IMG/VR virus record: IMGVR_UViG_3300011114_000786
Coordinates: 1 to 37,574 of that record
Strand: one strand, 5' to 3'
Source of the DNA: a virus
DNA length: 37,574 nt
Shown: in pieces, positions 33,990-37,574 of the stretch
Numbering within the stretch: the stretch's first letter is position 1
Layout of the letters: each line of letters begins with the position of its first letter
Translations under genes and position numbers: made by a program
Notes under the pieces: generated by a model
The model's database searches: none
What the model saw: the letters and a program-made list of their open reading frames with translations, nothing else
What the model was told of the DNA's origin: nothing

Positions 33990-35740
33990 GAATAACAGCA
34001 GCAGTAGATTTGACAGGTGACAGCGGTAAAGATTACTGGAGGTTACAGATGCCATTGAATCACTTAGGCAAATACCATGACTGCACAATAAAAGTATTAC
34101 CACACTTTGACCATGATAACCTAACCCTACCCGATGGAAGTGTTATCAGATTAGAAGATGTGTTGCGTGAAACAGATTTGATAGTGATAGGACAGGGTTA
34201 TGTATCAGCCAACTTCTCGGCTCGTGTTAAATACCTGAAATCATTTTGCCCTATTATCTTAGACATTGATGACTACTGGCGGTTGCCTGATACACACCCG
34301 ATGCAGAAGATGTATCTGAAAAATAAGATTGGCGAATGGACGGAGATGAAACTGCGAAGTGTGGATGCGGTGACAACAACCAATGACACACTTGCTGAAC
34401 TGATTTATCCTTTCAACCATAATGTGTATGTATTGCCAAATGCTATTGACACCGACAATGAACAGTTTGATAACAACCGCGAAGAAACAAACAGCACAAC
34501 CTTTGGCTACATGGGTGGAACGAACCACGCTGCCGATGTGAAGTTATTAGTAGAGCCGGTAAAGAAACTATATGAACTGGAGAAAGATTTTCAACTGAAA
34601 CTTTATGGCTTTCATGCAGATAACCCTGACATGAACTATTATGAATACATTCTGACTGACAGAAGAAAGAAACACCCAATCAATGAACCGCGATATAAAA
34701 GGGTTGGTGCAGCAATGGTGACCGACTATGCGAAAGGATATAACAGTATGAATGTTTCGCTTGCTCCGTTGGTTGATAACACCTACAACCGATGCAAGAG
34801 TGACCTGAAGATGATTGAGGCAGCAAACTTCGGCATACCAATCATCACCAACAACCAAGCAACCTACCCACAACTGAAAGACGGCGTGAATGGAATACTG
34901 ACAAAGAACTGGCTGCGCTCCCTTCGTGACTGCATACATGACAAAGACATGGTTGATGCGCTTGGTTACTCTGCTAAGCAGCTATTCAAGAATCAAACCC
35001 TTGAACATACGAACACGAACCGGTTAGAGGTTTACAAAATGGTGACAGGTAAAAGCCATCGACCAACACTGCGTGAACTGAACGGCGATAAGCTGAAAGT
35101 GTTTTCAATCTGTTATGACGAACAACATACTGCCGACTATAACCGATACGACAACAACCGAAAGACAATAGCTGATGGAAGTTATCTGTTTGAATATAAC
35201 CCGATGATTGAGATAATGAACAATCATTTTGAGATGGATGACTACATTGCTATACTTAGTTATCGCCACCGGATGAAGACAGGCGTGACACCATCACAAC
35301 TGATGAACCTGATGCAACAGGAAGAACAAGACAGTGATGTTTATGGACTATCGCCAAGCATTTACAAAGGCAACTATCTGAAAGAATCATTCAAGGCACA
35401 CCCGAACCTTGATAAACTGATAAAGGCACTTTGTAAAGAACTGAAGTTGATAGTTGCCGAACCATACGCAGTGGTGTTCAGCAATTCATTCATAGCCAAA
35501 TATCCTATATACAAAGAATTTATTGAAACGATAGTGAAACCGGCTATTGACCTGATGGAAGACAACCAAGAAATAAGAACAATGGCATGGAAAGACAGCC
35601 AATACCAAAACCTAACTAAAGAGGAGTTGAAAGAAAAAACAGGACTGGATTACTACCCGATGCACACCTTTGCATTGGAAAGACTATTCAGCATTTGGTT
35701 AGAGAATCATCCAAACATTAAATTTAGGCAACTGATATGA
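33986..35740 (+). CDS. Two-domain glycosyltransferase (GT4-like)
   Basis: A 584-aa protein. The first 370 residues have a GT-B fold pattern: start MRITAAVDLTGDSGKDYWRL, DIDDYWRLP (93-101) and TFGYMGGTNHAADVKLL. The sugar-nucleotide site is near KSDLKMIEAANFGIPII (271-287), the E-x7-E type seen in GT4. The C-terminal 200 residues (FNPMIE-like region with DDYIAILSYRHR) seem to be a second transferase-like part. It overlaps both neighbours by ATGA. It probably decorates phage proteins or host glycans. The donor sugar cannot be told. Confidence 0.75.
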   Translation: MRITAAVDLTGDSGKDYWRLQMPLNHLGKYHDCTIKVLPHFDHDNLTLPDGSVIRLEDVLRETDLIVIGQGYVSANFSARVKYLKSFCPIILDIDDYWRLPDTHPMQKMYLKNKIGEWTEMKLRSVDAVTTTNDTLAELIYPFNHNVYVLPNAIDTDNEQFDNNREETNSTTFGYMGGTNHAADVKLLVEPVKKLYELEKDFQLKLYGFHADNPDMNYYEYILTDRRKKHPINEPRYKRVGAAMVTDYAKGYNSMNVSLAPLVDNTYNRCKSDLKMIEAANFGIPIITNNQATYPQLKDGVNGILTKNWLRSLRDCIHDKDMVDALGYSAKQLFKNQTLEHTNTNRLEVYKMVTGKSHRPTLRELNGDKLKVFSICYDEQHTADYNRYDNNRKTIADGSYLFEYNPMIEIMNNHFEMDDYIAILSYRHRMKTGVTPSQLMNLMQQEEQDSDVYGLSPSIYKGNYLKESFKAHPNLDKLIKALCKELKLIVAEPYAVVFSNSFIAKYPIYKEFIETIVKPAIDLMEDNQEIRTMAWKDSQYQNLTKEELKEKTGLDYYPMHTFALERLFSIWLENHPNIKFRQLI

Positions 35741-36444
35741 TAACCGTTTACACCTTGACCTATAACGAGGAAGTGATATTGCCGCACTTCATTCAGAATT
35801 ACCGTAGCCGTTTTCCTAACTGCCGAATAGTAATATTTGATAATGAAAGCACCGATAACACACAGACGATAGCAAAGGCATATAACTGTGAAGTAAGAAT
35901 AAACGACAGCGACAATACAATAAACGATGAACGATACCTATCAATAAAGAATAGTTGCTGGCGTGACTGCACCACCGAATGGTGTGTGGTGGTTGACTGT
36001 GATGAGTTCCTTGACATCACACCCGAACTACTTGAATCAGCCGACTTCAATATCATTAAGGCAACAGGTTACGATATGTATGGAACAGATGCCAACATCA
36101 ACCACATCTTTGAAGGTATAAAGTCAGATGGTTATTCAAAGATTTGCTGCTTTAAGAAACGTGACTTCGCGCATATCAATTACGCAGCCGGCTGTCATTC
36201 AGCACTGCCTATCAACATTGCAAAAGAAGTGAAGTATAATAAGCAACCTATCAACCTTTACCATTTCAAATGGATAAGTTGGGAGTATGGAATAGCACGA
36301 ATGAAACTGTTTGGCGAAAGATTAAGTGACATCAACAAGCAATACGGATGGGGTATTCATTACACCTTTCCCGAACAGACACACCGCGACTATTACGAAA
36401 TGATGAACCGAGAAAAAACCATTGTGCGCCATGTCAGAATCTAA
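35737..36444 (+). CDS. GT2 family glycosyltransferase
   Basis: A 235-aa GT-A-fold enzyme. It starts MITVYTLTYNEEVILPHFIQ, followed by VIFDNESTDNTQTI, and has VVVDCDEFLD with the DxD motif (D87-C88-D89) that holds metal and nucleotide sugar. A C-terminal helix contains KWISWEYGIARMKLFGE. It overlaps the upstream transferase by ATGA and the next transferase by 14 bp. It probably adds one sugar in a short glycan chain. Donor unknown. Confidence 0.8.
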   Translation: MITVYTLTYNEEVILPHFIQNYRSRFPNCRIVIFDNESTDNTQTIAKAYNCEVRINDSDNTINDERYLSIKNSCWRDCTTEWCVVVDCDEFLDITPELLESADFNIIKATGYDMYGTDANINHIFEGIKSDGYSKICCFKKRDFAHINYAAGCHSALPINIAKEVKYNKQPINLYHFKWISWEYGIARMKLFGERLSDINKQYGWGIHYTFPEQTHRDYYEMMNREKTIVRHVRI

Positions 36445-37129
36445 CATCACCTTTTGTATCACATCGTCCGGCAGACCAACGCTCCTTTGCGATACGATTC
36501 ATTCATTCCTAACGCTTAACAAATACCCGATAGCGAAATACATTATGAGTGAAGACAGTGGCAATGAATATTATTCGAGTGAATGTATTGCTATTGCTGC
36601 CAACCTCCTCAAAGAGGAGAAAGCAGAAAAGGATTTCATTCATAAATTTTACAAGCGAGGTCAGTCAGCTTGCATTGATGATATGTATTCGCGTGTCACC
36701 ACACCATACATCTTCCATTGCGAAGACGATTGGAACTTTGACCCTACAGCCAACGCAAACTTTATAGCTGACTCAATAAAGATACTGGAGGCAAGACCTG
36801 ATATTCACCAAGTATGGATTCGCCACCGCTTCAATCACGGTCACCCGATGAAGGCAATGGAAACAATTAACGGTGTGATGTGTAGTGAAATGGAAAAGAA
36901 CTTTCTCGGCTCTTGGAGTGGGTTCACTTGGAATCCAGGTGTAAGAAGATTGAGCGACTACAAAGCAATGTTTCCTAACGGCTACCACGCACACCAAAAC
37001 GAAGGGACAGGAAGTGAGCAGTCTTGTTCAATAGTTGCTAACACGCAGAACTTTAAAGCTGTTTCACTGATTGACACCTGTTGCAGTCACACAGGGGCAG
37101 ACCATCACACAGAAAACTATCATTGGTAA
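36431..37129 (+). CDS. Glycosyltransferase (GT-A, EDDW motif)
   Basis: A 232-aa protein starting MSESNITFCITSSGRPTLLC; the ATG at 36431 lies within the end of the previous gene. Residues YIFHCEDDWNF carry an EDDW (98-101) in place of DxD. The following KNFLGSWSGFTWNPGVRRLSD is typical of a small GT family that acts on cell-surface or virion glycans. Together with the two upstream genes it makes a three-enzyme glycan cluster. Confidence 0.75.
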   Translation: MSESNITFCITSSGRPTLLCDTIHSFLTLNKYPIAKYIMSEDSGNEYYSSECIAIAANLLKEEKAEKDFIHKFYKRGQSACIDDMYSRVTTPYIFHCEDDWNFDPTANANFIADSIKILEARPDIHQVWIRHRFNHGHPMKAMETINGVMCSEMEKNFLGSWSGFTWNPGVRRLSDYKAMFPNGYHAHQNEGTGSEQSCSIVANTQNFKAVSLIDTCCSHTGADHHTENYHW

Positions 37130-37130
37130 C

Positions 37131-37322
37131 ATGGAAATAATAGAACCTAAATTAAATATCTATCAAATCAAAGCAGGTGATAAAGAAATTGCTATTGCTA
37201 TATGGACTCCCCACAATGCAACGAAAGAAGAATTGGTGAAACTACAAACTGAAACCAATGAAATAAAAGAATTGACAAACAAAATAAAATACGTTGAAAA
37301 CAAAATAAAAAAGTGGCAGTAA
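37131..37322 (+). CDS. Small hypothetical protein
   Basis: A 63-aa protein when started at MEIIEPKLNIYQIKAGDKEI (37131). The first half is strand-rich and the second a coiled coil (NEIKELTNKIKYVENKIKKW). It begins one base after the glycosyltransferase stop region and overlaps the next small ORF. Possibly a structural or regulatory partner; unknown. Confidence 0.6.
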   Translation: MEIIEPKLNIYQIKAGDKEIAIAIWTPHNATKEELVKLQTETNEIKELTNKIKYVENKIKKWQ

Positions 37323-37456
37323 ACAAACATTCATTCCCATCTAAAAAGAATAGAGTTTTTCACGCTTTTATAGAGTTTCAAGAACAATCTGACCAACATT
37401 TATTATTAAAACCTAAGAAAAATATATGGAAAGTAAAGAAGAAGCAGCTAAACTGA
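37313..37456 (+). CDS. Small basic protein across the junction (GTG start)
   Basis: A 47-aa ORF (VAVNKHSFPSKKNRVFHAFI, ending WKVKKKQLN) with a GTG start that overlaps the previous stop by 10 bp and an end that overlaps the next gene's start. It fills a 103-bp gap and crosses the circular junction (stop at 37454-37456, equal to bases 7-9). Basic, unknown function. Confidence 0.45.
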   Translation: MAVNKHSFPSKKNRVFHAFIEFQEQSDQHLLLKPKKNIWKVKKKQLN

Positions 37457-37574
37457 TTGAACTTGCTCCATTATTAATGGCAATAGCATTGGCATCATCG
37501 TTCTTTGTCGGTCTTCCTTTCATTCAACGGATAAGAATAATGAGGTGGAATTATTTAAAGGTGATGAGAAACAA
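37426..37574 (+). CDS. 5' part of the small membrane protein at the left end
   Basis: ATG at 37426 opens the gene that is completed at bases 1-293. In frame it reads MESKEEAAKLIELAPLLMA and joins the reading frame of the left-end ORF. The window ends inside it. Confidence 0.75.
   Translation, partial: MESKEEAAKLIELAPLLMAIALASSFFVGLPFIQRIRIMRWNYLKVMRN
37448..37574. repeat. Right copy of the 127-bp terminal direct repeat
   Basis: Exact copy of bases 1-127. See the left copy. Confidence 0.95.

Noticed and set aside
1-37574. tRNA genes, CRISPR arrays, insertion sequences and an integrase gene.
   Set aside because: Looked for cloverleaf ends, regular short repeats, transposase motifs and tyrosine or serine recombinase motifs; none was found by eye.

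Overview
This window is best read as one complete genome of a tailed, siphovirus-like bacteriophage infecting a member of the Bacteroidota. The first 127 bases are repeated exactly as the last 127, so the contig closes into a circle of 37,447 bp, and two genes read through the junction. The Bacteroidota host is inferred from promoters of the TAnnTTTG type (for example TATATTTG at 32099 and, on the minus strand, at 28479), from AT-rich leaders without clear Shine-Dalgarno sequences, and from the style of the structural proteins. No integrase, repressor, DNA polymerase, tRNA or CRISPR array was recognised.

Layout. (1) About 1-17864, plus strand, is the late module: terminase small and large subunits, a tail assembly chaperone pair joined by a probable -1 frameshift, tail completion protein, baseplate and tail-tip proteins, tape measure, XkdF-type protease, scaffold-like protein, major capsid protein, probable tail tube, portal with a MuF-like C-terminus, neck proteins, a fibre with an Mtd-like N-terminus, and small membrane proteins. 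The tail genes lie between terminase and capsid, and the portal comes after the capsid, which is an unusual order. (2) About 17851-31977, minus strand, is the early module: a stand-alone DnaA domain IV protein, many small genes chained by ATGA overlaps, a YopX protein, a helicase-methyltransferase fusion, a VRR-NUC nuclease, an HNH homing-type endonuclease, an SSB-like protein and others. (3) About 31934-32481 is a 548-bp gene-free region with divergent promoters, a candidate pseudoknotted small RNA ending in an intrinsic terminator, and a long hairpin. (4) About 32482-37447 plus the first 293 bases, plus strand, holds an HNH endonuclease, a lipoprotein, a sigma-like factor, three glycosyltransferases and small proteins that lead back to terminase.

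The most unusual structure lies inside the early module. Between about 25964 and 29057 there are four imperfect palindromes of 62-124 bp. Each begins TAAC, ends GTTA, has an asymmetric internal loop after the R-like box, and has an unpaired extra base in the left arm about 11 nt from TAAC. These are the design features of integron attC sites. They separate cassettes carrying a small conserved gene, a C5 DNA methyltransferase, and a three-gene unit with its own promoter and operator and a ribbon-helix-helix protein. For three cassettes the start is the inverted complement of that cassette's own 3' R box, as expected of a mobile integron cassette. There is no integron integrase in the window.

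Inferred programme: early minus-strand genes set up replication, single-strand DNA handling and DNA methylation; the phage sigma-like factor may redirect transcription to late promoters; a 13-bp element directly abutting three late start codons is a candidate for such control. The glycosyltransferases probably modify virion or host-surface glycans. No endolysin was recognised, so the lysis mechanism is open.
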